This document shows positions 1 through 7,333 of a stretch of DNA of 24,325 nt, in pieces. The notes beneath the pieces are model-generated. The model saw nothing but the letters and a program-made list of their open reading frames with translations, was not told the DNA's origin and searched no databases. The stretch comes from DASSHA01 sp035693145 (GTDB lineage: Bacteria; Chloroflexota; Limnocylindria; Limnocylindrales; CSP1-4). Made by a program: the position numbers and the translations under genes. The stretch is from contig DASSHA010000120.1 of NCBI GenBank assembly GCA_035693145.1, positions 1-24,325 on the forward strand, written 5' to 3'. Numbering within the stretch: position 1 is the stretch's first letter; every line of letters begins with the position of its first letter.

Positions 1-792
1 CGACTGGCCGACGCCGGGGCCTGCGCCCGTGACCCCGCCACCGACGCCGGAGAGCAGCACGACCGGGAGAAGGAGCGCAGCTGCGGCCGCCACGAACCAC
101 GCACGCGACCAACCGCGCGGCCCTGCCGGGTCATCATGCCCGGCGAACGGCCCGATCGCCGCCAGCGCCGGCAGGGCGAGGAGCGCGGCCACGCTCAACC
201 AATCCTGCTCGAGCTGCCACGTCGCGACGACCCATACCGCCACGGCGGTCGCCGCCACCGCGACGGGGGCCCGGACGTCGACGATCCGGCGGCGGCTCCC
301 GCGTGCGATCGCCTCGGCCGCGCTCCTCGCGCCGAGGAAGGCCGCGAGCCACGCAATCGAGACGTACGCACCGGCGTTGGATACGGGCAGCACCGGGTTG
401 ACCTGCCAGCCGGTTAGATGCGCGACGGCCTGGACCAGGAGCGCGCCACCGACGAACGTCGAGAACAGGGCGAGGAAGCCGACGATCGATCCGCGGATCA
501 CGCCGCCAGCCGCCGCGACGATCCCACCGCCGACGGCGGCCAACGCGCGTCGGGCCGTTTGCTCGGCGCGCCGCAGCTCGTCGCCGAGGACCTCCGGAGA
601 GCCGAGCCGGGCGAGCGCCTCACGCTCGGCATGAGCGCGGTCGAGCCCCTCGTCGATGAGCGAAGCCACGGTGTCATCGATGTGGATCGCGATCTCGTCG
701 AGCCGGTCGGCCTCGAGCGACGGCGGCAGCCGGAGCGTGCGCGCGACCGCCGCGCGGTAGCGATCGACCGGGTGTTCGGCCGGATCACGCAT
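1..792 (-). CDS. HAAS-domain multi-pass membrane protein, partial
   Basis: The minus frame is open from the ATG at 790-792 to the left edge (264 codons, no stop), so the C-terminus is missing. Residues of about 20-85 form a charged helical hairpin with a LARLGSPEVL-type motif, as in the HAAS / permease-prefix domain. From about residue 98 on there are some five hydrophobic stretches, for example the segments holding GFLALFSTFVGG, VSIAWLAAFLG, VAVWVVATWQ and AALLLPVVLL. The start overlaps the end of the PadR gene by 8 nt, so the two are probably translationally coupled. PadR plus HAAS membrane protein is a recurrent bacterial pair, and the membrane partner is usually thought to be controlled by the regulator. 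The function of the membrane part is unknown. Confidence 0.8.
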   Translation of the reverse strand, partial: MRDPAEHPVDRYRAAVARTLRLPPSLEADRLDEIAIHIDDTVASLIDEGLDRAHAEREALARLGSPEVLGDELRRAEQTARRALAAVGGGIVAAAGGVIRGSIVGFLALFSTFVGGALLVQAVAHLTGWQVNPVLPVSNAGAYVSIAWLAAFLGARSAAEAIARGSRRRIVDVRAPVAVAATAVAVWVVATWQLEQDWLSVAALLALPALAAIGPFAGHDDPAGPRGWSRAWFVAAAAALLLPVVLLSGVGGGVTGAGPGVGQS

Positions 793-1132
793 GGCGCTCG
801 CTCACGGCGACGGCCTCGACGACGCCGCTGAAGGCCTCCCACTCGCGGCGGTTTCGCTCGAGCAGCCCGCGCCCGGCGTCGGTCAGGCGGTAGTAGCGGC
901 GACGCGGACCCCGATCACTCCGGCTCCAGCGGGCGACGAGCGCGCCCTCCGCCTCGAGACGATGGAGCGACGGGTACAGCGCCCCTTCGGACGGCGCGAA
1001 GGCGCCGCCGCTTCGAGCCCGGATGCGTTGGGCGATGTCGTAGCCGTACAGCTCTCCGTCGGCGAGGACGGACAGTAGGAGCAGGGGAGTCGTTCCCCTC
1101 ACGAGCTCCCCGCGGAAGGATCGACCCGGCAC
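785..1132 (-). CDS. PadR-family transcriptional regulator
   Basis: A 115-residue winged-helix repressor of the short PadR type. Visible landmarks are LLLLSVLADGELYGYDIAQRI (helices 1-2 and the family's GYEI-like motif), the recognition region with EGALYPSLHRLEAEGAL, and the wing with RRRYYRLTDAGRGLL. The GTG start at 1130-1132 has GAGG seven bases upstream. The length suits the compact PadR class with one C-terminal dimerisation helix. It overlaps the following HAAS membrane gene by 8 nt, so that gene is its likely target. An imperfect inverted repeat just upstream suggests autoregulation. The inducing ligand cannot be read from the sequence. Confidence 0.93.
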   Translation of the reverse strand: MPGRSFRGELVRGTTPLLLLSVLADGELYGYDIAQRIRARSGGAFAPSEGALYPSLHRLEAEGALVARWSRSDRGPRRRYYRLTDAGRGLLERNRREWEAFSGVVEAVAVSERHA

Positions 1133-1137
1133 CCAAC

Positions 1138-1156
1138 TACCTCGAATTGCGATATA
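1138..1156 (-). promoter_or_regulatory. Candidate PadR operator, imperfect inverted repeat
   Basis: TACCTCG-AATTG-CGATATA: the 7-nt arms match at five of seven positions around a 5-nt AT-rich centre. It lies directly before the padR GTG and covers an AT-rich TATATC that could serve as a -10 box, in an otherwise very GC-rich sequence. Operator function is inferred from position and symmetry only. Confidence 0.35.
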
Positions 1157-1180
1157 GCACGAGGAGTCGAACCTTCTCAG

Positions 1181-1196
1181 CAGGCGCCCCCGCCTG
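1181..1196 (-). terminator. Hairpin after the MarP-like gene, no U-tract
   Basis: A perfect inverted repeat CAGGCG-CCCC-CGCCTG lies 24 nt downstream of the MarP-like stop codon on the minus strand. No T-run follows, so it may stabilise a 3' end or be a weak terminator. TTGACA on the minus strand (1195-1200) overlaps it and could be a -35 box for padR, although no well-spaced -10 box goes with it. Confidence 0.3.
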
Positions 1197-1219
1197 TCAA
1201 GGGCCGAAGACGCTCCGGG

Positions 1220-2395
1220 TCAGCTCGTGCAGGTGCCGGTGTCGACCGGGTCCGTTCGGCCGAGGGCGGGCGCGATCGTGGCGCGGACGGCCGTCGGCGA
1301 CAGCGCGTAGCCGACGTCAGGCTCGCTCCGCGACTGTGCGAATACGAGACCACCGACGGTGCCGTTCGCGAGGACGAGCGGTCCGCCGCTGTCGCCCCGC
1401 TCGATGTCGGCGTGAAGCTCGAGGACCTCGCGCGTGACCTGGTGGTCGTCGTGGATGTCGCGGCCGACGGCATGGAGCTCGCGCGACACCGCCGCGGCCA
1501 CGACCCGCGCCGGGCCACCGCCCGGGTAGCCGATGGCCGCGCCGATCGCATGGATCGGCGGGTCGCTCGTCGCGAAGCGCAGCGCCGGCGCGTCCAGGCC
1601 GGGCACGTAGAGCAGGGCGACGTCGAGATCGCCGTCGAAGAGGACGGTTCGTGCCTCGGTCGAGCCCGAGGCGGTCGCGACGGACGACCTCGCGGACCCG
1701 GCAACGACGTGGGCGTTCGTGACGACGTAGCCGCGGTCGACGACGACGCCGCTGCCGCTCAGCTGGACGCCGCAGGCCGGGCTCGCGATTCGGACGGTGC
1801 TCGGCAGCGCGAGCGCGGCGATCTCGCGCACCTCCGGATCGTCGGGCAGCGCTGCGGGCGGCGCCGGTGCCGGCTCGAGGCCGACGAACACGTCGGGCAG
1901 GCCCGTCGCGTCGAGCGCGCGTCGCAGGTCGGCGGCGATCGCGACGGGCGGCGGGAGCGCGCGATCGAGGGCGCGCACGGCGACGGAGCGGCGAGCCTCG
2001 TCGGACAGGCCGGGAAGCGGTGCATCGGCGACGAGCCCGCCCGCGAGCCAGACGACGAGGATCGCCTGCGCCAGCCCGACGAGCGCTCCGCCGACCTGGT
2101 CGAGCGCGCCGAGAAAGCCACGACCCAGCGACCGTGACAGCGCTCGGCCGGCCGTGGACCCGAGCGCCTCGCCGATGCCGACGCATGCGAGCAGCCAGGC
2201 GAGAACGGCGACGGCGCGCGCGACGGCGTCGAGCGAACGGAGGAGGTCGAGCGCCGTCGGAAGCAACACGACGGCGACGGCACCGCCGACGAGTGCCCCG
2301 AGCAGACCGCCGAACTGCGGCAGCGCACCGGACCGGAAGCCGGCGAGCAGCCCGATCGCCACGACGACGACCGCCAGCAGGTCGAACGGGTTCAC
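1220..2395 (-). CDS. MarP-like membrane serine protease (CvpA + trypsin domains)
   Basis: A 391-residue protein. Residues 1-165 are a CvpA-like region with about four membrane helices (it begins VNPFDLLAVVVVAIG). The rest is a trypsin-like protease facing the outside. The triad is visible as His229 (TNAHVV), Asp258 (DLDVALL) and Ser336 (GDSGGP). Cys208, just before the protease core, and Cys389, three residues from the C-terminus, match the positions of the structural disulfide known in mycobacterial MarP, which guards against acid and oxidative stress. I chose the GTG at 2393-2395 because the longer frame upstream lacks membrane-protein character and would overlap leuD. The Shine-Dalgarno is weak. 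It follows leuD by 49 nt and may be co-transcribed with leuCD by read-through. Confidence 0.88.
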   Translation of the reverse strand: MNPFDLLAVVVVAIGLLAGFRSGALPQFGGLLGALVGGAVAVVLLPTALDLLRSLDAVARAVAVLAWLLACVGIGEALGSTAGRALSRSLGRGFLGALDQVGGALVGLAQAILVVWLAGGLVADAPLPGLSDEARRSVAVRALDRALPPPVAIAADLRRALDATGLPDVFVGLEPAPAPPAALPDDPEVREIAALALPSTVRIASPACGVQLSGSGVVVDRGYVVTNAHVVAGSARSSVATASGSTEARTVLFDGDLDVALLYVPGLDAPALRFATSDPPIHAIGAAIGYPGGGPARVVAAAVSRELHAVGRDIHDDHQVTREVLELHADIERGDSGGPLVLANGTVGGLVFAQSRSEPDVGYALSPTAVRATIAPALGRTDPVDTGTCTS

Positions 2396-2444
2396 GCCGT
2401 CAGTATCGGGGGCGCACCGTGCATCGGCTCGGCGCGCCGGGGCT

Positions 2445-3077
2445 TCAGATCGGCGCGCGCGTGTCGACGCGGGCCGGGTGGCGGGCCTCCCAGACGTCGA
2501 TCTCGTCGGTTCGGTCGAGCAGGTACCCGAGCTCGTCGGTTCCGCGCAGGAGCATGAGCTTGGCGAACGGGTCGACGTCGAAGTCGACCGTCGAGCCATC
2601 GGGGAGCAGGACGCCCTGCTCGGAAAGGTCGACGGTGAGCTCGGCGTCCGGATCGGCCTCCAGCAGGGCGAAGAGGCGGCTGTGGGTCGCGTGGTCGACG
2701 ACGATCGGGAGCACGCCGTTCTTCAGGCTGTTGTTTCGGAAGATGTCCGCAAAGCCCGTCGAGAGGATCGCCCGGACGCCCCACGCCGCGAGCGCCCAGG
2801 GCGCGTGCTCGCGCGACGATCCGGCGCCGAAGTTGTCTCCGACGAGGAGGATCGCGCGGCCCCGCATGCCCGGCCGGTCGAGGACGAAGGGCGGGTCCTT
2901 GAGCGACCCGTCCTCGTTGAACCGCCAGTCCCGGAAGAGCGCGTCGGCGAGGCCGGCCTTGTCGGTGACCTTGAGGAAGCGCGCCGGGACGACCTGATCC
3001 GTGTCGACGTTCTCTGCCGGCAGGGGCACGACCTTCGAGCTGAACTGACGGAACGGCTCTCGCTCCGGTGCTGCCAC
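2445..3077 (-). CDS. leuD: 3-isopropylmalate dehydratase small subunit
   Basis: A 210-residue small subunit of isopropylmalate isomerase, which with LeuC interconverts 2- and 3-isopropylmalate in leucine synthesis, and (R)-citramalate in the CimA route. Family motifs are NVDTDQVVPARFL near the N-terminus, GDNFGAGSSREHAPWAL, and FADIFRNNSLKNGVLPI. Length is typical. The GTG start at 3075-3077 has a perfect GGAGG eight bases upstream, and that site overlaps the leuC stop codon, so translation is coupled to leuC. Because the same window carries both leuA and cimA, this subunit probably serves both the leucine and the isoleucine branch. Confidence 0.96.
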   Translation of the reverse strand: MAAPEREPFRQFSSKVVPLPAENVDTDQVVPARFLKVTDKAGLADALFRDWRFNEDGSLKDPPFVLDRPGMRGRAILLVGDNFGAGSSREHAPWALAAWGVRAILSTGFADIFRNNSLKNGVLPIVVDHATHSRLFALLEADPDAELTVDLSEQGVLLPDGSTVDFDVDPFAKLMLLRGTDELGYLLDRTDEIDVWEARHPARVDTRAPI

Positions 3078-3089
3078 GAGCCGAACCTC

Positions 3090-4529
3090 CTAGCGGCCGC
3101 CGACGCCGACGGTCGCCTCGATGCCGGCGAGCCGACGCGGATCGGCGATGGCCCCGGCGATCGCGGACGCGGCGGCGGTCAGCGGCGAGGCGAGGAACGT
3201 CCGGCCGCCCTTTCCCTGGCGACCCTCGAAGTTGCGGTTCGAGGTGCTCACGGCGTACTGGCCCGGCGAGAGCTGGTCGCCGTTCATCGCGATGCACATC
3301 GAGCAGCCCGCCTCACGCCATTCGGCGCCGGCGGCCCGAAAGATCTCGTCGAGGCCCTCGGTCTCGGCCTGTCGCTTCACCTCGTCCGAGCCGGGGACGA
3401 CCATCATCCGAACGCCGGCGGCGACGCGATGCCCCTTGAGGGCGGCGGCCGCCAGCCGGAGGTCGCTGATCCGCCCGTTCGTGCACGATCCCACGAAGAC
3501 CACGTCGACCTTCCGTCCGAGGATCTGCTCGCCGGGGCGGAGGTCCATGTACTCGAGGGCGTGGGCAAGCGCGCGTGCCTGGCCGTCGTCGGTGGCCGCG
3601 GCGGGATCGGGCACGGCCGAGCTGATCGCGAGGCCCATGCCCGGGTTCGTACCGTAGGTGACCATGGGCTCGAGCTCGTCGGCGTGGATGACGATCTCTC
3701 GGTCGTACGTCGCGCCCGCGTCGGTGGGGAGCGTCCGCCACCGCGCCACGGCCTCGTCCCAGGCCGCGCCCCTGGGGGCGTGCGGGCGGCCCTCGACGTA
3801 CGCGAACGTCGTGTCGTCCGGCGCGATGAGCCCGGCCCGCGCGCCGCCCTCGATCGACATGTTGCAGATCGTCATCCGCTGCTCCATCGAGAGCGCCCGG
3901 ATCGCCTCGCCGGTGTATTCGAAGACGTGGCCGGTCCCGCCGCCGACCCCGATCCGCGAGATGAGCGCGAGGATGATGTCCTTCGCGCTGACGCCGGGGG
4001 CCAGCCTGCCGTCGACCCGCACCTCGAAGGTCCTGGGCGGCCGCTGCAGGAGCGTCTGGGTGGCGAGGACCATCTCGACCTCGGACGTGCCGATGCCGAA
4101 CGCGAGGGCGCCGAACGCGCCGTGGGTCGAGGTGTGCGAATCGCCGCACACGATCGTCATCCCGGGCTGCGTCAGCCCGAGCTCGGGGCCGATGACGTGG
4201 ACGATCCCCTGGTGCGGCGAGCCGAGGCCGTGCAGAGGGATGCCGAAGTCCCGGCAGTTCGTCTCCAGCTGCGCGACCTGAGCGGCCGCCATCGCATCGA
4301 GGATCGGCAGGCTCCGCGGGTGGGTGGGAACCGAGTGGTCTGCCGTCGCGACAGTTCGCTCCGGGTGCCGGACCGTGATGCCTCGCGCGCGGAGGCCGCT
4401 GAACGCCTGCGGCGAGGTGACCTCGTGGACGAGATGGAGGTCGACCGCGAGGACAACGGGTGCTCCCGGCTCCTGGGCGACGACGTGGTCGTCCCAGATC
4501 TTCTCGACGAGGGTGCGCGGAGGGGTCAT
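3090..4529 (-). CDS. leuC: 3-isopropylmalate dehydratase large subunit
   Basis: A 479-residue aconitase-family large subunit. The three [4Fe-4S] ligands are visible: Cys349 in GSCTNGR, and Cys409 and Cys412 in CSMC. Other landmarks are TLVEKIWDDHVV at the N-terminus, HEVTSPQAF, DSHTSTHGAFG and the C-terminal NRNFEGRQG. The gene is full length. The ATG at 4527-4529 has only a weak Shine-Dalgarno, but it overlaps (ATGA) the stop of a 12-codon upstream frame, which might help initiation. leuC and leuD are separated by 12 nt and transcribed away from the rest of the leu/ilv genes. Confidence 0.97.
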   Translation of the reverse strand: MTPPRTLVEKIWDDHVVAQEPGAPVVLAVDLHLVHEVTSPQAFSGLRARGITVRHPERTVATADHSVPTHPRSLPILDAMAAAQVAQLETNCRDFGIPLHGLGSPHQGIVHVIGPELGLTQPGMTIVCGDSHTSTHGAFGALAFGIGTSEVEMVLATQTLLQRPPRTFEVRVDGRLAPGVSAKDIILALISRIGVGGGTGHVFEYTGEAIRALSMEQRMTICNMSIEGGARAGLIAPDDTTFAYVEGRPHAPRGAAWDEAVARWRTLPTDAGATYDREIVIHADELEPMVTYGTNPGMGLAISSAVPDPAAATDDGQARALAHALEYMDLRPGEQILGRKVDVVFVGSCTNGRISDLRLAAAALKGHRVAAGVRMMVVPGSDEVKRQAETEGLDEIFRAAGAEWREAGCSMCIAMNGDQLSPGQYAVSTSNRNFEGRQGKGGRTFLASPLTAAASAIAGAIADPRRLAGIEATVGVGGR

Positions 4530-4564
4530 CGGAACGCTCGGCTGATGCGGTGGCGGGGGAGCAT
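4526..4564 (-). CDS. Possible 12-codon upstream ORF before leuC
   Basis: ATG at 4562-4564 on the minus strand opens MLPRHRISRAFR and stops at TGA, which overlaps the leuC start as ATGA. It contains one Leu and one Ile and no run of regulatory codons, so it does not look like a classical leucine leader peptide. Translational coupling to leuC is possible because leuC lacks a good ribosome-binding site. It may equally be chance. Confidence 0.2.
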   Translation of the reverse strand: MLPRHRISRAFR

Positions 4565-4566
4565 CG

Positions 4567-4596
4567 AGGCTAGCACACGCTCGTCACGCACTTGAA
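4567..4596 (-). promoter_or_regulatory. Candidate leuCD promoter
   Basis: Minus strand: TTCAAG (4591-4596), an 18-nt spacer, then TAGCCT (4567-4572) preceded by TG-C as in an extended -10. The -10 has the TAGNNT form seen at the other promoters in this window. The predicted start of transcription is about 30 nt upstream of the leuC ATG. The -35 match is poor. Confidence 0.35.
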
Positions 4597-4641
4597 ACCG
4601 CGGGCGAGCCAGAACCGGCCGGGACGTCCCGGGGACGGGGT

Positions 4642-4647
4642 TAGCGT
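4642..4647 (+). promoter_or_regulatory. -10 box of a leaderless promoter before the lipoprotein gene
   Basis: TAGCGT ends 8 nt before the ATG at 4656, the same geometry as at pheA and the tandem MBL gene. There is no Shine-Dalgarno before this ATG, which supports a leaderless transcript. No clear -35 box. Confidence 0.45.
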
Positions 4648-4655
4648 CGTTGCCG

Positions 4656-5060
4656 ATGCGGCCCCCGCGCGTCGTCCTCGTTGCCGCGTTCGCGGCGGTC
4701 GTCGTGACCGCCTGCGCCGGCGCGACGAAGACGCCGTTTGCTCGTGCGGCGCTCGACGCCGGCGGCACGTTCGCCGCCGCGGCCAGGACGATCGACGATC
4801 TCCACGCCGGGCGGCTGACTCGCGAGTACGCGGCGGCGACTCTCGGCGTCCTGGCCACGCAGGTCGAGGCGGCACCCGACGAGCTTCGGACGGCCGCCGG
4901 CGCGAGCGACCCCGGTTCGGCCGCCGCGCTGGCGGACCAGGCGCGGGCAGGGGTGAGCGTCGTGCGTTCGCCCTGCCTCGACGCAGGATGCGACTGGCGG
5001 GGCCAGGTCGCGGCTCTTCGCGGGACGGCTCGCGCGCTCTCGGAGGCCGGGGGCTCGTGA
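4656..5060 (+). CDS. Small putative lipoprotein
   Basis: 134 residues. The N-terminus has arginines, a hydrophobic stretch (VVLVAAFAAVVV) and a lipobox-like VTAC, so the mature protein probably starts at the lipidated Cys near residue 18 on the outer face of the membrane. The rest is Ala-rich and helical, with two further cysteines in SPCLDAGCDW. No known domain is recognised. I prefer the ATG at 4656 over the TTG at 4650 because of the -10 box spacing. The stop overlaps the GTG of the NRAMP-like transporter (GTGA), so the two are co-translated, and a role next to that transporter is the only functional hint. Confidence 0.7.
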   Translation: MRPPRVVLVAAFAAVVVTACAGATKTPFARAALDAGGTFAAAARTIDDLHAGRLTREYAAATLGVLATQVEAAPDELRTAAGASDPGSAAALADQARAGVSVVRSPCLDAGCDWRGQVAALRGTARALSEAGGS

Positions 5061-6283
5061 AGAAGGTCGCGCCGATCCTGCTCGGCATCCTCACCGCGAC
5101 CGGCGGATATCTCGACGCGGGGACGATCTCGACGTCGTCGAGCGCGGGGGCCGCGTTCGGGCTCGGGCTGCTGTGGCCGATCGTGCTCGGCACGGTTGCC
5201 GTCGTCATCCTCATCGAGTCGGCGGGCCGGCTCGCCGCGGTCTCGGGGAAGCCGTATGCGGCCGCCATCCGCGAGCGCTTCGGGTTCTCGTTCTGGCTGC
5301 TGCCGCTGTCCGCCGATCTCATCGCGAGCGTGCTCCTGCTGGCGGCCGATCTCGGCGGCGTGGCGACCGGCTTCGGGCTCCTCGTCGGCCATGACTGGCG
5401 CGTCCTGCTGCCGCTCGCGTTCCTGATCGTGTGGACCTTCGCGTGGCGGGCGCCGTTCGGGCTCATCGAGAACGGCCCGTCACTGCTCGGTCTCGTCGCG
5501 CTGTCGTTCGTCGTCGCGATCCCCGTCCTCGCGTCGAGCAGCCCGCCGAACCTCCTCGACACGATGGTGAAGCCGCGGATCGGTTCCGGCGACCTGGCCT
5601 CGTACCTGTTCCTCGTCGCCGCGATGCTCGGCGCGACGATCCAGCCGTATCTCGTGACCTTCTACTCGTCGGGTGCGCGCGAAGAACGCTGGACTCGTCG
5701 GACACTCGTCTCGAACCGGGTCGCGTCCGTGCTCGGGATGGGCTTCGGGATGACGACGTCGGTCGGGCTCGTGGCCGTCTGTGCCATCGTCCTGGGACCG
5801 GCCGGCATTCGCGCGGGCAGCCTGCCCGAGATCGGCCTCGGGCTCGCGGCGGCGTTCGGCCAGCTCGGCGGCATCCTCTTCGCGGTCGTGCTCATCGCGT
5901 GCTGCCTCGGCGCTGCGCTGGAGGTCGTCCTCGCGATCGGGTACGAGGTCGCCCAGGGCTTCGGCTGGGAATGGGGCGAGGAGAAGCCGCCGGTCGAGGC
6001 GCCGCGCTTCAACCTCGTCCTGACCCTCTTCCTCGTCGCTGCCTTCGCGCTGTCGTTCCTCGTCGCCGACCCGCTCCAGCTCGCGCTCATCGGCTCCGCC
6101 GCCGTCGCGCTGTTCCTGCCGCTGTCGCTCGCGCCGTTCCTCGTCCTGATGAACGACCCTGACTACGCCCGCGAGGAGCGGAACGGCCTGCTGATGAACG
6201 TCGCAACCGGCGCGATCCTCGTGCTCGCGTTTGTCGTGGCGGTCGTCTCCATGCCGCTCCTGTTCCTCAGCGGAGGCGGCTGA
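5057..6283 (+). CDS. NRAMP-family transporter with altered metal-site motifs
   Basis: A 408-residue, highly hydrophobic protein with about 11 membrane segments. The N-terminal part aligns with the NRAMP/MntH core: GGYLDAGTISTSSSAGAAFG matches the canonical region around DPGN, followed by LLW and the SGKPYAAAIRERFG helix-loop. The motif reads D20-A-G-T23 instead of D-P-G-N. The later ATIMPH region reads ATI-Q196-P-Y198, so the metal-coordinating Met and the His are replaced. The Asp is kept. NRAMP relatives without the Met are known that carry Mg2+ or other ions instead of Mn2+/Fe2+, so the substrate is open. The gene overlaps its lipoprotein neighbour by 4 nt and the following PRC-barrel gene by 1 nt. 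Confidence 0.85.
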   Translation: MKKVAPILLGILTATGGYLDAGTISTSSSAGAAFGLGLLWPIVLGTVAVVILIESAGRLAAVSGKPYAAAIRERFGFSFWLLPLSADLIASVLLLAADLGGVATGFGLLVGHDWRVLLPLAFLIVWTFAWRAPFGLIENGPSLLGLVALSFVVAIPVLASSSPPNLLDTMVKPRIGSGDLASYLFLVAAMLGATIQPYLVTFYSSGAREERWTRRTLVSNRVASVLGMGFGMTTSVGLVAVCAIVLGPAGIRAGSLPEIGLGLAAAFGQLGGILFAVVLIACCLGAALEVVLAIGYEVAQGFGWEWGEEKPPVEAPRFNLVLTLFLVAAFALSFLVADPLQLALIGSAAVALFLPLSLAPFLVLMNDPDYAREERNGLLMNVATGAILVLAFVVAVVSMPLLFLSGGG

Positions 6284-7314
6284 TGGGCGAACGAACCGAG
6301 CGTTCGCTCGTCGAGCGGGCGCTGCTCATGCGCGACCTCATCGACGGCGAGCTCGAATCGGCCGACCGGATCAGGATCGGACGCGTGGCCGACGTCGTCA
6401 TCTCGTGGGATCACGAACGCCCCTCGCACCATCCCACGGCCCGCGTGACGACGATCGTCCTCGGCCCGGAAGCGCTGGCCGGCCGAATCCGTCCAGGACT
6501 TCGCCCCCTCCTCCACCGCCCGCTCGGGGGGCGGTGGGAGCGTGAGCTGCCGCTCCACGAGGTCGAGGAGCTCGGTCCGACGCTCCGCCTGCGGGAGGCG
6601 GCTCGGGCCTATCGGCTTGCCTCGGGCGAGTGGTGGGTGGGCGAGCACCTCGTCCGGCATATCCCGGGCGCCGGTCGCTGGCCGCCCCCGCGCCAGGCCG
6701 CGTCCGCCCCCGCGTCCGCTTCCTCGGCTGCGGTGTCCCGTTCAACGGCCGAAACGACGGCCGACGCGCGAGCTTCGGACGTTCCACCGTCATCCCGGCC
6801 GCTCCACGGGACGAACGACGGCCGAACTCGCGATTCCGGCCCTTTGTTCGTCACAACGCCCGTTCAGCGGGACAACCCGGGCCCGAGCAGCTCCGGGGTG
6901 GCCGCGATCCGCGGTGCAGATCTCATCGGCGCACGGGTTCGAGGACCCGCTGACGAGGACCTCGGCCGGGTGCTCGACGTCGAGCTCCGCCCGAAGGATG
7001 GATTTGCGCTCGACAGCCTGATCGTCGCGAAGGAGCCTGCGCTCGCCCGTCTCGTCCTCTTTCGGCAGGTCGGCCCGCGGCCAGACGGTGCCCACACGCT
7101 CGTTCCGTGGCGGCTCGTCGATGAGATCGTGCGCCGCACGATCCGCCTCGCTGCCCTGCCCGCGCCCGAAGCCGCGCCGGCGGCGGAGGATGCGGGCGCG
7201 GCGCGCGGCGCGACGCCGGCGTCCGCGGTCGGCGAACGGCGACGGACCGAGGCAGCGCCCGCGGACGAGGAGGGCGCGGCGCCCGAGCGCCGTGAGCGGC
7301 GGGCGCGCCAGTGA
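6283..7314 (+). CDS. Protein with two PRC-barrel-like domains
   Basis: 343 residues, no signal peptide or membrane segment, so cytoplasmic. The first domain (about 10-125) has the PRC-barrel pattern of a start helix, RIGRVADVVISW and a hydrophobic strand (VTTIVLG). A Ser/Thr/Pro/Ala-rich linker (about 130-205) leads to a second PRC-barrel (about 210-290) with GADLIGARV, LGRVLDVEL and HTLVPWRLVDEI. The tail is Ala/Arg/Glu-rich and disordered. The ATG overlaps the transporter stop (TGATG) with GGAGG six bases upstream. In other bacteria PRC-barrel regions accompany MgtE/NRAMP-type cation transporters, so a regulatory or docking role for the preceding transporter is a reasonable inference. Confidence 0.7.
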   Translation: MGERTERSLVERALLMRDLIDGELESADRIRIGRVADVVISWDHERPSHHPTARVTTIVLGPEALAGRIRPGLRPLLHRPLGGRWERELPLHEVEELGPTLRLREAARAYRLASGEWWVGEHLVRHIPGAGRWPPPRQAASAPASASSAAVSRSTAETTADARASDVPPSSRPLHGTNDGRTRDSGPLFVTTPVQRDNPGPSSSGVAAIRGADLIGARVRGPADEDLGRVLDVELRPKDGFALDSLIVAKEPALARLVLFRQVGPRPDGAHTLVPWRLVDEIVRRTIRLAALPAPEAAPAAEDAGAARGATPASAVGERRRTEAAPADEEGAAPERRERRARQ

Positions 7315-7333
7315 CGACGAGGGAGCGCGCGCC

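Noticed and set aside
2396..2599. Extended N-terminus of the MarP-like protease up to 2599
   Set aside because: The extra 68 residues are Ser/Thr/Arg-rich shadow of leuD. The CvpA-like membrane region begins at the GTG at 2395.
1797..4595. Very long plus-strand frame opposite marP, leuD and leuC
   Set aside because: Arg/Ala/Asp-rich shadow of the three minus-strand genes, whose protein families are clear.
4592..6283. A single 563-residue plus-strand protein beginning at 4592
   Set aside because: Its first 155 codons are an Arg-rich shadow of the lipoprotein gene in another frame. The NRAMP-like protein starts at the GTG at 5057, which overlaps the lipoprotein stop.
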